Of a DNA stretch of 39,421 nt, positions 16,876 to 25,243 are shown piece after piece. The stretch is taken from contig FCOH02000040.1 of the NCBI GenBank assembly GCA_001544595.2, positions 1 to 39,421 on the forward strand, written 5' to 3'. Each line of letters begins with the position of its first letter. Positions within the stretch are counted from its first letter, which is position 1. A model generated the notes under the pieces. That model worked only from the letters and a program-made list of their open reading frames with translations. It did not search any database and had not been told where the DNA came from. Made by a program: the position numbers and the translations under genes. Origin of the DNA: Caballeronia peredens. GTDB taxonomy: Bacteria > Pseudomonadota > Gammaproteobacteria > Burkholderiales > Burkholderiaceae.

Positions 16876-17682
16876 ATGACGGTTCTTCAGATGCTGAAAC
16901 CGCACGCGGGCTTGCGCGTGCTCGTGACGGGCGGCGCATCGGGCATCGGGCTCGTGATCGCGCGCGCGTTCATCGACGCCGGTGCGCGCGTGCATGTCTG
17001 CGATGCGAGCGCGGACGCCATCGACGCGCTGTCGAAAGCCGAAGCGAACACGGAATGCAACGCGATCACCGCGACGCTCGCGGACGTCTCCGACAAGGAC
17101 GCCGTCGAGCGCGTCTTCGGCGACGTGCAGAGCGAACTCGGCGGACTCGACGTGCTCGTGAACAACGCGGGCATCGCCGGGCCGACGGGCGGAATCGAAG
17201 AGATCGACGTGAAGGAATGGGAAGACACCATCGACGTCAATCTGAACGCGCAGTTCTACTTCGCGCGCCGCGCGGTGCCGCTGTTGCGCGAAGCGCACGG
17301 CGGCGGGACGATCATCGCGCTGTCGTCGGTGGCGGGACGGCTCGGCTATGCGTTTCGCACGCCGTATGCCGCGACGAAATGGGCGGTTGTCGGCATGACC
17401 AAGAGCCTCGCCATCGAACTCGGACCGTCGAACATTCGCGTCAACGCGATACAGCCGGGCATCGTGAAGGGACCGCGCATCGAGCGCGTGATCGCGGCGC
17501 GCGCGAAGCAACTGAACCTCTCCTATGAAGAGATGGAGAAGCAGTATCTCGCGAAGGTTTCGCTGCGCCGCATGACGACGCCGGAAGAAATCGCGGCCAC
17601 CGCGCTCTTTCTGTGCTCGCCCGCGGGCAGCGGCATCTCGGGGCAGGCGATCTCGGTCTGCGGCAACGTCGAAGTGCTCTAA
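16876..17682 (+). CDS. SDR-family NAD(P)-dependent oxidoreductase
   Basis: A 268-residue classical short-chain dehydrogenase. The cofactor motif TGGASGIG is at about 18-25, the structural NNAG at 96-99, and the catalytic set is Ser150/Ser151, Tyr164 and Lys168 (PYAATK). The acidic residue of VHVCDAS after the second strand suggests NAD rather than NADP. It begins after a strong AAGGAG site and opens the catabolic operon. It likely oxidises an alcohol or sugar hydroxyl of the imported compound, perhaps the anomeric carbon to give a lactone, because two lactonase-like proteins follow. Substrate is not determinable from sequence. Confidence 0.88.
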   Translation: MTVLQMLKPHAGLRVLVTGGASGIGLVIARAFIDAGARVHVCDASADAIDALSKAEANTECNAITATLADVSDKDAVERVFGDVQSELGGLDVLVNNAGIAGPTGGIEEIDVKEWEDTIDVNLNAQFYFARRAVPLLREAHGGGTIIALSSVAGRLGYAFRTPYAATKWAVVGMTKSLAIELGPSNIRVNAIQPGIVKGPRIERVIAARAKQLNLSYEEMEKQYLAKVSLRRMTTPEEIAATALFLCSPAGSGISGQAISVCGNVEVL

Positions 17683-17697
17683 AAGAACGAGGATCAC

Positions 17698-18630
17698 ATG
17701 GCAACGAAACGCAAGGTCATCATCACGTGCGCGCCGACCGGCGCGATTCACACGCCGTCCATGTCGCCGTATCTGCCGGTCACGCCGCAGCAGATCGGCG
17801 ACGCGGCGTTGGCCGCCGCGAAGGAAGGCGCCGCGATTCTGCATCTGCACGCACGCGATCCGAACGACGGCCACCCGACGCAGGATCCCGCCGTGTTTCA
17901 GGAGTTTCTGCCGCGCATCAAGGCCGAAACCGATGCCGTCATCAACATCACGACGGGCGGCAGTCCGCACATGACGGTGGCCGAGCGTCTGAAGCCCGCG
18001 CATCACTTCAAGCCGGAAGTGGCGTCGCTCAACATGGGCTCGATGAATTTCGGCCTTTATCCGATGCTGGAACGCTTCAAGGAACTCAAGCACGACTGGG
18101 AGCGCAAACATCTGGAAAACAGCCGCGATCTCGTGTTCAAGAACACCTTCGCGGACATCGAGTACATCCTGACTTCGTGCAGCGCGAACGGCACGCGCTT
18201 CGAGTACGAGTGCTACGACATCTCGCATCTCTACAACCTCGCGCACTTTGTCGATCGCGGGCTCGCGAAGCCGCCGTTCTTCGTGCAGAGCGTGTTCGGT
18301 CTGCTGGGCGGCATCGGGCCTCATCCCGAAGATCTCGCGCACATGCGCCGCACGGCCGACCGGCTTTTCGGCCACGACTATGTCTGGTCGATTCTCGGCG
18401 CGGGCCGCAACCAGATCACACTCGGCTCGATTGGCGTGGCGCAGGGCTCGAACGTGCGCGTCGGTCTCGAAGATTCGCTGTGGATCGAACCGGGCAAGCT
18501 CGCCGAATCGAGCGCGGCGCAGGTGCGCAAGATTCGCCAGGTGATCGAAGGGCTTTCGCTCGATATCGCCACGCCCGCCGAAGCGCGCGAGATGCTCAAG
18601 CTGAAGGGCGCGGGCGACACCAACTTCTGA
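17698..18630 (+). CDS. Beta-keto acid cleavage enzyme (BKACE, DUF849)
   Basis: A 310-residue member of the family of 3-keto-5-aminohexanoate cleavage enzyme (Kce). These zinc enzymes convert a beta-keto acid plus acetyl-CoA into acetoacetate plus an acyl-CoA. The metal ligands are His49 and His51 in LHLHARD, and Glu258 in RVGLEDS, where Arg254 and Asp259 also match the Kce active site. Other family blocks are NITTGGS and LNMGSMNFG. The residue after TGA is Ile rather than the Glu seen in many members (TGAIHTP), which may reflect a different substrate class. It lies 15 bases after the SDR gene. The CryL-like dehydrogenase at 24265 is a candidate supplier of the beta-keto acid. Confidence 0.9.
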   Translation: MATKRKVIITCAPTGAIHTPSMSPYLPVTPQQIGDAALAAAKEGAAILHLHARDPNDGHPTQDPAVFQEFLPRIKAETDAVINITTGGSPHMTVAERLKPAHHFKPEVASLNMGSMNFGLYPMLERFKELKHDWERKHLENSRDLVFKNTFADIEYILTSCSANGTRFEYECYDISHLYNLAHFVDRGLAKPPFFVQSVFGLLGGIGPHPEDLAHMRRTADRLFGHDYVWSILGAGRNQITLGSIGVAQGSNVRVGLEDSLWIEPGKLAESSAAQVRKIRQVIEGLSLDIATPAEAREMLKLKGAGDTNF

Positions 18631-18645
18631 TACGCGGAGGGCGCC

Positions 18646-19431
18646 GTGAACGACCGGCCAAAGCTGAAAGTAGTCGCGATGCCGACGGGCTGGCTCACCG
18701 TCGATCGCTCGTCGCAAGTGTATGGCCGCTACTTCGGCCAGCAGATCAAGGTGCCGGTCTGGTCGACGGCGATCGTCGGCGCCGGCAAGAAGATCGTCGT
18801 CGATACGGGCATTCACGATCCGGGCTGGGTGTCGAACTTCGTGTGCCCGTGCGATCAGGCGCCCGAAGAAAAGCTCGAGCGCGCGTTGAAGGAATACGTC
18901 GGCTGGAGCGCGGACGAGGTCGATATCGTCATCAACACGCATCTGCATTACGACCATTCGGGCGGCAACACGCTGTTCAGGAACGCGCGCTTCGTCGTGC
19001 AGGCGAAGGAGTGGGAATACGCGGGCCATCCGTTGCCGACACAGGCCACGTATTACCAGGAGTTCCTGATCGGCCGCGAGCCGCTCGCGTATTTCCGCTG
19101 GCAGTTCGTGCATGGCGTGACCGATATCGTGCCGGGCGTGCGGGTCGTGCCGACGCCGGGTCATACGCCCGGGCATCAGTCGGTCGCGGTCGATACGGCG
19201 GAAGGCGTCGTGCTGATCGCGGGCGATTGCGCGAACTGCATGGAGAACATCGTCGATCTCGTGCCGGTGGGCATCGTGCACGAAACGCTCGCGGAGATCG
19301 GCTCGCTCACACGCATCAGGCAGATCGCGGATTTCGTCATACCCGGACACGACCCCAACGTCGTGCCCGGCAGCGCGGGCATCGCACTGCCCGTGAGCGC
19401 GCGTATCGCGCATGTGACCACATCGAGTTGA
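18646..19431 (+). CDS. MBL-fold lactonase-like hydrolase (AHL-lactonase family)
   Basis: A 261-residue metallo-beta-lactamase-fold protein starting at GTG after GGAGG. The dinuclear metal motif is HLHYDH (His99, His101, Asp103, His104), followed by GHTPGHQS, AGDCANC and IPGHDPN, which supply the remaining His and Asp ligands. It resembles the AiiA-type N-acyl-homoserine lactonase family. Its place between a BKACE and a sugar importer, with a second lactonase-type gene nearby, points instead to opening a lactone or cleaving an ester in the catabolic route (inference). Quorum quenching cannot be excluded. Confidence 0.85.
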   Translation: MNDRPKLKVVAMPTGWLTVDRSSQVYGRYFGQQIKVPVWSTAIVGAGKKIVVDTGIHDPGWVSNFVCPCDQAPEEKLERALKEYVGWSADEVDIVINTHLHYDHSGGNTLFRNARFVVQAKEWEYAGHPLPTQATYYQEFLIGREPLAYFRWQFVHGVTDIVPGVRVVPTPGHTPGHQSVAVDTAEGVVLIAGDCANCMENIVDLVPVGIVHETLAEIGSLTRIRQIADFVIPGHDPNVVPGSAGIALPVSARIAHVTTSS

Positions 19432-19471
19432 AGCGCAGTCAGATACCAAAAACGAAGCACCGGAGGATGAC

Positions 19472-20599
19472 ATGAAAGCATGGACGCACACGATTCGTCA
19501 TGCGGGCCGGGCGGCGCTCGGCCTCGCGTTTGCAGCGGCGCTCGCGGTCTCGGGGCAGGCTCAGGCCGCGGGCAAGTACAAGATCTTCCTGTCGATGAGT
19601 TACGTCGGCAACGACTGGCAGACCGAGGCCGCGAACATGGTCAAGGCGATGGCCAATACGCCCGCGCTCAAGGACAAGGTCGATCTCGAAGTGCAGGTCG
19701 CGGGCACCGACGCGCAGAAGCAGATCCAGCAGATCAACTCGATGGTGCAGGCGGGCGCGAAGGCCATCGTCATCTATCCGATCTCGCCGACGGCGCTCAA
19801 TCGCGCGATCAAGAACGCGTGTTCGAAGGGCGTGGTCGTCGCCGCATATGACGGCGAAGTGACCGAGCCGTGCGCGCACAACGTGACCATCGATCAGCAT
19901 CAGGCGGGCACCGTCACGGCCGAATGGCTCGCGAAGACGTTGAACGGCAAGGGCAACATCGTGCTCATCAACGGCGTGCCGGGCACGTCCGTCGATCGCG
20001 CGCGCACCGAAGCCGCGAAGGCCGTGTTCGCGAAGTTCCCGGGCATCAAGATCGTCGCGGAAGGCACGGGCATGTGGAGCCAGGCGACCGCGAAGACCGA
20101 GCTCTCGAAGATTCTCGCGACCAACAGCTGGGACAAGATCGACGGGCTGTGGATGCAGGTCGGCTGCTTCACGGCGGCGTCGATGCAGCTCGAAGCCGGC
20201 ATCGCCGAAGACAAGATCAAGCCGTGCGCGGGCGAATCGTCGAACGGACATCGCGTGCAGATGCTGCCGCCGGGCGAAGTGAAGGGGCAGGGCAGCTATC
20301 GCTCGATCGGCTATCGCTCGATCTCCTACGGCGCGCCGCCGTACTCCGGCGCGATGGCGCTCAAGATGGCCGTGAAGAAGCTCGACGGCGGCGACTTCCC
20401 GGCACGCGTGACGCTCAAGCTGCCGCTCGTGCTGACCTCAGAATCGAAGCTCTGCAAGACCGGCAGCATCGACGAACTGAAAGCGGGCTGCACGGCCTTC
20501 CCGCCCGACAAGGTGCCGCCGGGCTGGTTCGCGGACATCTACTCCGAGGACACGAAGGAAGTGGGCTTCAATGCGGCGCTGACGGGCAATCAGGACTGA
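19472..20599 (+). CDS. CUT2 sugar ABC transporter substrate-binding protein
   Basis: A 375-residue periplasmic binding protein of the RbsB/Peripla_BP_4 type. The signal peptide is about 32 residues and ends AQAAG. The core begins YKIFLSMSYVGNDWQTEAANM, with later blocks QQINSMVQAGAKAIVIYPISP, VTIDQHQAGTVTAEWLAKTL and GVPGTSVDRARTEA, which are hallmarks of sugar-like binding proteins. It has several Cys residues (for example in NACSKG, EPCAHN and VGCFTA), so disulfides are possible. The start has GGAGGATGAC directly upstream. It is followed by the ATPase and the fused permease of the same importer. The ligand is probably a sugar, polyol or sugar acid. Confidence 0.9.
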   Translation: MKAWTHTIRHAGRAALGLAFAAALAVSGQAQAAGKYKIFLSMSYVGNDWQTEAANMVKAMANTPALKDKVDLEVQVAGTDAQKQIQQINSMVQAGAKAIVIYPISPTALNRAIKNACSKGVVVAAYDGEVTEPCAHNVTIDQHQAGTVTAEWLAKTLNGKGNIVLINGVPGTSVDRARTEAAKAVFAKFPGIKIVAEGTGMWSQATAKTELSKILATNSWDKIDGLWMQVGCFTAASMQLEAGIAEDKIKPCAGESSNGHRVQMLPPGEVKGQGSYRSIGYRSISYGAPPYSGAMALKMAVKKLDGGDFPARVTLKLPLVLTSESKLCKTGSIDELKAGCTAFPPDKVPPGWFADIYSEDTKEVGFNAALTGNQD

Positions 20600-20606
20600 G
20601 GCGATC

Positions 20607-22127
20607 ATGAACGACGCGGCATTGGCCATCGACCTGTCGAACGTGACGAAGCGCTTCGGCGCGACCGTCGCGCTCGACGGCGCATCGTTCAGCGTGAAGC
20701 GCGGCGCCGTGCATGCGCTGCTCGGCGAGAACGGCGCGGGCAAGTCCACCACGGTCAAGCTGCTGTCGGGTCTGATCGAGCCCGATTCCGGCAGCATCCG
20801 CGTGATGGGCCGCGACGTCGCGATGAAGAGTCCGAAGGACGCGCATCGCGCGGGCGTGCAGACGGCGTTTCAGGAGATGACGCTCGTGCGCGATCTCACA
20901 GTCGCGCAAAATCTGCTGATGTCGTACGAACCGACGGGCTTTCTCGGGCGCATCAGGAAGCGCGAGGCACAGCGGCAGGCGGCGGAATGGCTCGACAGGC
21001 TCGAACTGTCGGATGTGCGGCCCGGCGCGTATATCCGCGATCTGTCGCTGCCGGTGCGGCAGAAGATCGAGATTGCGAAGGCGATCGTGCGCGAGCCGCG
21101 CGTGTTGTTGCTCGATGAGCCGACGTCCGCGCTTTCGGGGCGCGACGTCGCGTGGCTGGCGCGCCGTATCGACGAAATGAAGGCGAGCGGCACGACCTTC
21201 GTGTTCATCTCGCATCGCATGCAGGAAGTGCGCGAGTTCTGCGACAGCCTGACGGTGTATCGCAACGGCCGCGATGTCGGCGCGTTCGATGCCGGCGACA
21301 TCTCCGACGACGAAGTGATTCGCCTCGTCATCGGCCGCTCGATGGAAGCGAAGTATCCGCCGAAAGTCGCGCCGCCGGCAGCGGCCACCGCGCAGGCGAC
21401 GCCCGCGATCGAAGCGCGCAACATTCGCGTCGACGGCGTCGTGAGCGACTTCGATCTGACGTTGAAAGCGGGCGAAGTGCACGGCATCGCTGCGCTGCAG
21501 GGCATGGGCCAGCGCGAGTTGTTCGAGGCGCTATTCGGCGCGACTTATGTCGACGATGGCGAGATCCGCATCGACGGCAAGCCGGTCACGCTCACCTCGA
21601 CCGCCGATTCGCTGAAGGCCGGCGTGTCGACGAGCTTTCTGCCCGAGGACCGCAAGACCGAAGGCCTCTTCCTGCGCCTGCCCGGCGGCGAGAACGTTTC
21701 GCTGCCGGTGATCGGGCGATATTCGCGCTTCGGGCTCATCGACCGCAAGCGCGAACAGGAAGCGATCCGCCGCTCGCTCGCGCAAATGGACGTGAATCCG
21801 CGCGCGCTCTACAAGCCGTGTTTGTCGTTCTCGGGCGGCAACCAGCAGAAGATCGCGATGGCCAAATGGCTGCTCACGCAAAGCCGCGTATGGCTGATGT
21901 TCGATCCGACGCGCGGCATCGACGTCGGCACCAAGCATCAGATTTTCGTGCTGATGCGCGCGTTCGCGGCCGCCGGCGGCTCGGTGCTGTTCTACTCGAC
22001 CGATGTGCCCGAGCTGGTCAACGTATGCGACCGCGTGTCGGTGATGTATCGCGGACGCAATGCCGGCGAACTCGCGGACGATGCGCTCACCGAAGAGAAC
22101 GTGATGCGCAAGATGCTTTCCAGTTGA
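20607..22127 (+). CDS. CUT2 sugar ABC transporter ATP-binding protein
   Basis: A 506-residue double-domain ATPase like RbsA/XylG. The first domain has Walker A GENGAGKST (40-48) and Walker B VLLLDEPTSAL, but its signature reads LSLPVRQ instead of the usual LSxGQ-type loop. The second domain has the degenerate P-loop LQGMGQRE typical of the family, the signature LSFSGGNQQKIAMAKWL and the Walker B-like WLMFDPTRGIDVG. It starts seven bases after the binding-protein stop and ends ten bases before the permease. The altered first signature is near the site paired with the second P-loop, which is often inactive in CUT2 ATPases. Confidence 0.92.
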   Translation: MNDAALAIDLSNVTKRFGATVALDGASFSVKRGAVHALLGENGAGKSTTVKLLSGLIEPDSGSIRVMGRDVAMKSPKDAHRAGVQTAFQEMTLVRDLTVAQNLLMSYEPTGFLGRIRKREAQRQAAEWLDRLELSDVRPGAYIRDLSLPVRQKIEIAKAIVREPRVLLLDEPTSALSGRDVAWLARRIDEMKASGTTFVFISHRMQEVREFCDSLTVYRNGRDVGAFDAGDISDDEVIRLVIGRSMEAKYPPKVAPPAAATAQATPAIEARNIRVDGVVSDFDLTLKAGEVHGIAALQGMGQRELFEALFGATYVDDGEIRIDGKPVTLTSTADSLKAGVSTSFLPEDRKTEGLFLRLPGGENVSLPVIGRYSRFGLIDRKREQEAIRRSLAQMDVNPRALYKPCLSFSGGNQQKIAMAKWLLTQSRVWLMFDPTRGIDVGTKHQIFVLMRAFAAAGGSVLFYSTDVPELVNVCDRVSVMYRGRNAGELADDALTEENVMRKMLSS

Positions 22128-22137
22128 GAGGTTCTTC

Positions 22138-24237
22138 ATGAAGATAGCCGTGGCGTCCCCCGACAGCGAGATCGTGCGGCCGGGCGCGCGCGTGGGTTTG
22201 GGCGCGCGCATCGATCATCATCGCGGACTCATCATTGCCGTCTGTGCGCTGCTCGCGATGCTCGCCGCATGGGTCGCGCTGTCCGCCACGCCCGTGGGTC
22301 TCTACGACATCGGTTCCGTGATTTCGAGCGCAAGCACGCTCGCGCTCGCGGCGATCGGGCAGACGATCGTCGTGTTGTCGGGCGGCTTCGATCTGTCGGC
22401 ATCGGCGGTCGTGTCGCTCGCCAACGTGCTCGCGGTGCGCTTCGTGCAGGGCTCGCCGGTCGAGCAAAGGGCGGGCGTCGCGCTGATTCTCGCGATCGGC
22501 GGCGGCATCGGGCTCGTGAACGGCGCGCTGATCGCATGGTTCCGGTTGCAATCGATCGTCGTCACACTCGCGACGATGTTCATGGTCCAGGGCGTCACGC
22601 TGCTCATCCAGAACAAGCCGGGCGGCACAGTCGGCGAGCAGTTCGGCGGCTTTCTCACGTCCGATCTCATCCCCGACAAGATGCCGATGTCAGCCGCGCT
22701 GCTGATCTTCGCGTTGCTGATCTGGTCGTTCGTCAAGCGCACGCGCTTCGGCGTGGGCATCTACGCGCTCGGCAGCGATCCGGACGGCGCGTACGCGAAC
22801 GGCATGCCGGTCACGCGCTATCGCGTCGCCACGTATGCGCTCGCGGGCATGTTCTACGCGGCCGCGGGCCTGTATGTGTCGGCGCAGACCGGCTCGGCTG
22901 ATCCGCTCGTCGGCCGCCCGCTGCTTCTCTCGATGTTCACGGCGGTCGTGCTCGGCGGCACGTTGCTCGGCGGCGGACGAGGCGGCTGCGTCGGCACCGT
23001 GTTCGCAGCCATGACGCTGATGATCACCGTGAACATCCTGCTCGTGCTGAACGTATCGGCGTTCTTCACGACGATCGCCGAAGCCGTGATCCTGATTCTC
23101 GCCGTGCTCGGCTCGTCGATCGGCAAGCAATCGGCCGCGCACGAATGCGCGCGTCATGCCGCGCAGTGGCTGAAGGCCGTGCGAACGGGCACGCGTGCCC
23201 GCGACGACAGCCGCGCTCGCCGCGTGACGTTCGAAGTGGACGACTTCCGCCCGATCGAGAACACGGAGTTGAAGGGGCGCCCGATCGCCGACTGGATCGA
23301 GCGCAATCGCGAATGGGTCAAGTATGTCGTCCCGGCTTACCTGTTGTTCTTCGCGGTGGTGGTCATCACGGCGATCGTCTACGGTCCCGGCGTGCTCGCG
23401 AGCGCGAACTTCTACAGCAGCCTGCTCACGCTGACGCTCTTTCTCGCGATCCTCGGTCTCGGGCAGGGCGCGGTCATCCTGACAGGCGGACTCGACTTGT
23501 CGATGCCGTGGCTCATCACGTTGTCGGGCGTTCTGCTGACTGGCCTGACGCACGGCATGAACGGCGCGGCGGCATGGGCAGTGCCGGTGGTGCTGGCTGC
23601 GGGTTTGCTGGTCGGCGTCTTCAACGGCGTGGGCGTGGTGATGCTGGGCCTGCCGCCGATCGTCGTGACGCTGGCCGCCAATGGCCTGCTGCAAGGCCTC
23701 ACGTTGATTTACTGCAACGGCTCGCCGCAAGGATGGTCGCCGTCGGCGATCAGCGAGTTCACCAACGGGCGCGTCGGGCCGCTGTCGCTCGCGGCGTGGA
23801 GCGTGCCGGTGTTTCTCGTCATCGCGCTGGTGCTGTTGCATCGCACGCCGTTCGGGCGGCGCGTGTATGCGGTCGGCAATTCGCCTGTCGCGGCGCGGCT
23901 CTCGGGCGTGCGTGTCGGCACGACGCTGATCGCCGTGTATTGCCTGTCGGGTCTGTGTTCCGCGATCGTCGGACTCCTGCTCGCCGGGTTCAGTTCGCAG
24001 GCGTTTCTCGGCATGGGCGATCCGTACCTGTTGCCGTCCATCGCGGTGGTCGTGGTGGGCGGCGCGCTGATCACCGGCGGCCGCGGTCACTATCTCGGCG
24101 TATTCGGCGGCGCGCTGCTGCTCACCGCGCTCGGCACGCTGCTCGCCGGCACGACGGTGCCGCCCGCCGTGCGCGACATCATCAACGGGCTCGTCGTGCT
24201 GGCGGCCGTCATCACCTTGCGGGACAAGAAAGGTTAA
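22138..24237 (+). CDS. Fused tandem CUT2 permease (two BPD_transp_2 domains)
   Basis: A 699-residue inner-membrane protein, twice the usual length of an RbsC-type permease (about 320-340). The first half (about 30-335) has TIVVLSGGFDLSASAVVSLANV and VLGGTLLGGGRGG; the second (about 395-699) repeats them as AVILTGGLDLSMPWLITLSGV and VVVGGALITGGRG. A hydrophilic, Arg-rich linker of about 60 residues (about 335-395) joins them and is probably cytoplasmic. The halves are diverged, so this is a fusion of two non-identical subunits rather than a recent tandem copy. It fixes a 1:1 heterodimer for the importer. The reading frame is continuous with no sign of an assembly error. Confidence 0.92.
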   Translation: MKIAVASPDSEIVRPGARVGLGARIDHHRGLIIAVCALLAMLAAWVALSATPVGLYDIGSVISSASTLALAAIGQTIVVLSGGFDLSASAVVSLANVLAVRFVQGSPVEQRAGVALILAIGGGIGLVNGALIAWFRLQSIVVTLATMFMVQGVTLLIQNKPGGTVGEQFGGFLTSDLIPDKMPMSAALLIFALLIWSFVKRTRFGVGIYALGSDPDGAYANGMPVTRYRVATYALAGMFYAAAGLYVSAQTGSADPLVGRPLLLSMFTAVVLGGTLLGGGRGGCVGTVFAAMTLMITVNILLVLNVSAFFTTIAEAVILILAVLGSSIGKQSAAHECARHAAQWLKAVRTGTRARDDSRARRVTFEVDDFRPIENTELKGRPIADWIERNREWVKYVVPAYLLFFAVVVITAIVYGPGVLASANFYSSLLTLTLFLAILGLGQGAVILTGGLDLSMPWLITLSGVLLTGLTHGMNGAAAWAVPVVLAAGLLVGVFNGVGVVMLGLPPIVVTLAANGLLQGLTLIYCNGSPQGWSPSAISEFTNGRVGPLSLAAWSVPVFLVIALVLLHRTPFGRRVYAVGNSPVAARLSGVRVGTTLIAVYCLSGLCSAIVGLLLAGFSSQAFLGMGDPYLLPSIAVVVVGGALITGGRGHYLGVFGGALLLTALGTLLAGTTVPPAVRDIINGLVVLAAVITLRDKKG

Positions 24238-24264
24238 ACCAACTCGAAGGGGGACTTGGCACAG

Positions 24265-25206
24265 ATGCAAGCGAAAAACATTGCGGTGATCGGTTCGGGG
24301 CGCATCGGCCGCGCGTGGTCGATCGTCTTCGCACGAAGCGGTTTCGACGTGAAGCTGCACGATGCCTCGCCGGACATGCTCGCGGGCGCGCTTCCCGCGA
24401 TCCGCGAGAGCGTGCAGGATCTCGCGTCCTTCGATTTGATCGATGAACCTGTCGACACGATCGTCGCGCGCATCACCCCATGCGGGAGCCTCGCCGATGC
24501 AGTCGCCGACGCCGATCTCGTGCAGGAGAACATCGCGGAAGTGGTCGACGCGAAACGCGCGCTGTTCGCCGAGCTGGATCGTCTGACGAGGCCCGATGCG
24601 CTGCTCGCGAGTTCGACCTCGGGACTGCCCGCATCGACATTCACCGAAGGGCTCGAAGGCCGTGCGCGGTGTCTCGTCGCGCATCCGGTGAACCCGCCGT
24701 CGCTCGTGCCGCTCGTCGAACTGTGCGGCGCGCCGTGGACGTCGCAACAGACGATGGAGCACGCCCGCGCCATCTACGAAGCGGCGGGGCAGAAGCCCGT
24801 GACCGTCAATCGCGAGATTTCGGGTTTTCTGCTCAACCGCCTGCAAGGCGCGCTGCTCGACGAAGCGCTGAGTCTCTATGAACAAGGTTATGCGAGCGCC
24901 GACGATCTCGACACCGTCATGCGAGACGGACTCGCGATGCGCTGGTCCTTCATGGGACCGTTCGAAACGATCGATCTCAATGCGCCGGGCGGCGTCGCCG
25001 ATTACGCCGCGCGCTATGGCGGCACGTATCGCAGCATCGCAGCGGGCCGCAAGGCATTCGACTGGTCCGCGGAAACGCTCGGCAAGCTCGACGATGAACG
25101 GCGTGCCGTGTTGCCGCGCGATCGCATCGAAGAGCGCAGCCGCTGGCGCGATCGCAGATTGATGGCGTTGCTGGCGCATCGCCGTGCTTCGAAGGATGAA
25201 GACTGA
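24265..25206 (+). CDS. Lambda-crystallin/L-gulonate 3-dehydrogenase-like enzyme
   Basis: A 313-residue NAD-dependent dehydrogenase of the 3-hydroxyacyl-CoA dehydrogenase superfamily. The Rossmann motif is GSGRIGRAW (about residues 8-16), and AHPVNPPSLVPLVEL carries the conserved His and the HPxNPP motif. The C-terminal ADDLDTVMRDGLAMRW...MGPFETIDLN closely recalls the lambda-crystallin/CryL group (from memory), which oxidises L-gulonate at C3. Carnitine dehydrogenase is a relative. Its product would be a beta-keto acid, the substrate class of the BKACE encoded upstream. I prefer ATG 24265 after AAGGGGG; a TTG at 24256 is an alternative. Confidence 0.85.
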   Translation: MQAKNIAVIGSGRIGRAWSIVFARSGFDVKLHDASPDMLAGALPAIRESVQDLASFDLIDEPVDTIVARITPCGSLADAVADADLVQENIAEVVDAKRALFAELDRLTRPDALLASSTSGLPASTFTEGLEGRARCLVAHPVNPPSLVPLVELCGAPWTSQQTMEHARAIYEAAGQKPVTVNREISGFLLNRLQGALLDEALSLYEQGYASADDLDTVMRDGLAMRWSFMGPFETIDLNAPGGVADYAARYGGTYRSIAAGRKAFDWSAETLGKLDDERRAVLPRDRIEERSRWRDRRLMALLAHRRASKDED

Positions 25207-25243
25207 TGCGAGCAAAGACAGTTCGATTCAACGGAGACGAACG

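Noticed and set aside
18646..19431. Firm call as a quorum-quenching AHL lactonase
   Set aside because: The HxHxDH fold is shared by many lactonases and the gene lies inside a catabolic operon, so the name is kept at family level.
24265..25206. Naming the dehydrogenase carnitine dehydrogenase because a BKACE is nearby
   Set aside because: The importer is a sugar-type CUT2 system, no betaine genes are present, and the C-terminal sequence resembles lambda-crystallin/gulonate dehydrogenases more.
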